The notes under the pieces are model-generated. The model did not search any database, was not told the origin of the DNA, and was given only the letters and a program-made list of their open reading frames with translations. From Defluviicoccus sp. (GTDB lineage Bacteria > Pseudomonadota > Alphaproteobacteria > Rhodospirillales > Defluviicoccaceae), in NCBI GenBank assembly GCA_013414705.1, contig CP058705.1, positions 949,617-955,279 of the forward strand: 5,663 bases of DNA. Direction: 5' to 3'. The translations under genes were made by a program, and so were the position numbers. Position 1 is the stretch's first letter. Every line of letters begins with the position of its first letter. Shown here piece after piece: positions 5,470 through 5,663 of this stretch.

Positions 5470-5661
5470 CTAGAATTCACCCAATGTTTCATGGGTGTCA
5501 CACTGTTCAACTGGGTCGAGGGAACAATTTACAAGGGTAGAGTTTAGGGTCTGCTCAAGTTCATCAACACCCCAAACCGGCAGCATGTCGCCAAAGTTCT
5601 CGTTGTACAATGTGACAAACGCCTGCAGCTGCGCGGCGGCAACGTCTGGAGACGCGCTAGG
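5470..5661 (-). CDS. unrecognised protein, C-terminal 63 residues
   Basis: A minus-strand frame is open from the right edge of the window to TAG 5470-5472. It has no start inside the window. It reads PSASPDVAAAQLQAFVTLYN, then ENFGDMLPVWGVDELEQTLN, then STLVNCSLDPVEQCDTHETL and GEF. The composition is coherent and soluble, with two cysteines (NC..QC). The other two frames on this strand are interrupted, and the AT content is somewhat higher than in the IS genes. I do not recognise the family. The stop lies in CTAG at the probable edge of the IS630 element, so the native C-terminus may have been altered. A 6-bp hairpin (CACCCA/TGGGTG, 5478-5497) lies in the last codons, without a T-run. Confidence 0.55.
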   Translation of the reverse strand, partial: PSASPDVAAAQLQAFVTLYNENFGDMLPVWGVDELEQTLNSTLVNCSLDPVEQCDTHETLGEF

Positions 5662-5663
5662 GT

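Larger units (their letters stand above)
2200..5470 (-). mobile_element. IS630-family element interrupted by IS66
   Basis: The 3' terminus is GAGCGGTTTCACG (2200-2212) preceded by TA (2198-2199). After removing IS66 it continues GTGACTGGCG at 4466 and into the transposase gene. IS630/Tc1-type elements insert at TA and duplicate it. A TA within CTAG (5470-5473) lies 16-17 bases upstream of the transposase ATG and is a possible other edge, but I see no matching inverted repeat there, so the 5' end may have been lost or replaced. Without IS66 and one target copy the element is about 1.0 kb, normal for the family. Confidence 0.6.

Noticed and set aside
5478..5497. CACCCA/TGGGTG hairpin as a terminator.
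   Set aside because: It lies within the last codons of the right-edge gene and has no T-run on either strand.
1..5663. CRISPR arrays, tRNA or rRNA genes, toxin-antitoxin or defence genes.
   Set aside because: I saw no regularly spaced repeats, cloverleaf-like or rRNA-like sequence, and no protein outside the transposases, SH3 protein, DUF3501 tail and the unrecognised right-edge fragment.

Overview
The window looks like an accessory, insertion-sequence-rich stretch of a high-GC alphaproteobacterial chromosome or large plasmid. Protein style (a DUF3501-like tail, a secreted bacterial-SH3 protein) and IS types (IS66, IS630, IS110/IS1111, IS1595) suggest Rhodospirillales/Acetobacteraceae or a near relative; this placement is inference. 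Only three ordinary genes are present, two of them cut by the window edges. Everything between about 880 and 5470 is layered, mostly broken mobile DNA.

Layout. 1-237 (+): 3' end of a DUF3501-family gene. 249-278: hairpin between convergent genes. 283-795 (-): small exported protein with two bacterial SH3 domains, with a good sigma70-type promoter at 835-865. 881-1028 (-): degraded IS1595-like transposase fragment. 1080-1211 (-): N-terminal stub of an IS630 transposase. About 1241-2140 (-): IS110-family (probably IS1111-group) element whose transposase keeps its DEDD N-terminus and extreme C-terminus but has lost the middle; its long 3' non-coding end keeps an RNA-like fold. 2149-2165 and 2200-2212: two inverted copies of an IS630-type end. 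2213-4457: complete-ended IS66-type element (2245 bp, 8-bp target duplication GTTTCACG) with a tnpA/tnpB fusion deletion and frameshifted tnpB and tnpC. 4458-5454 (-): the IS630 transposase into whose 3' end the IS66 jumped. 5470-5661 (-): C-terminal 63 codons of an unrecognised protein running off the right edge.

Order of events (inference): IS630 copies came first; IS110 sits between IS630-like sequences at 1224-1233 and 2149-2158; IS66 later entered the 3' terminus of the right-hand IS630, and its target duplication contains that transposase's stop codon. No transposase gene here is intact, so any movement would need enzymes supplied from elsewhere.

The most unusual signal is a pair of 23-24 bp insertions, one inside IS66 tnpC (3672-3695) and one inside the IS630 transposase (4867-4889). 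They are nearly identical, lie in unrelated genes, each sits exactly between two codons and just before an AAG lysine codon, and each folds into two adjacent mini-hairpins with GNA triloops. Both loops are GAA in one copy and GCA in the other. This looks like a tiny dispersed double-hairpin element. A second point of interest is the retained candidate bridge-RNA region of the decayed IS110 element.
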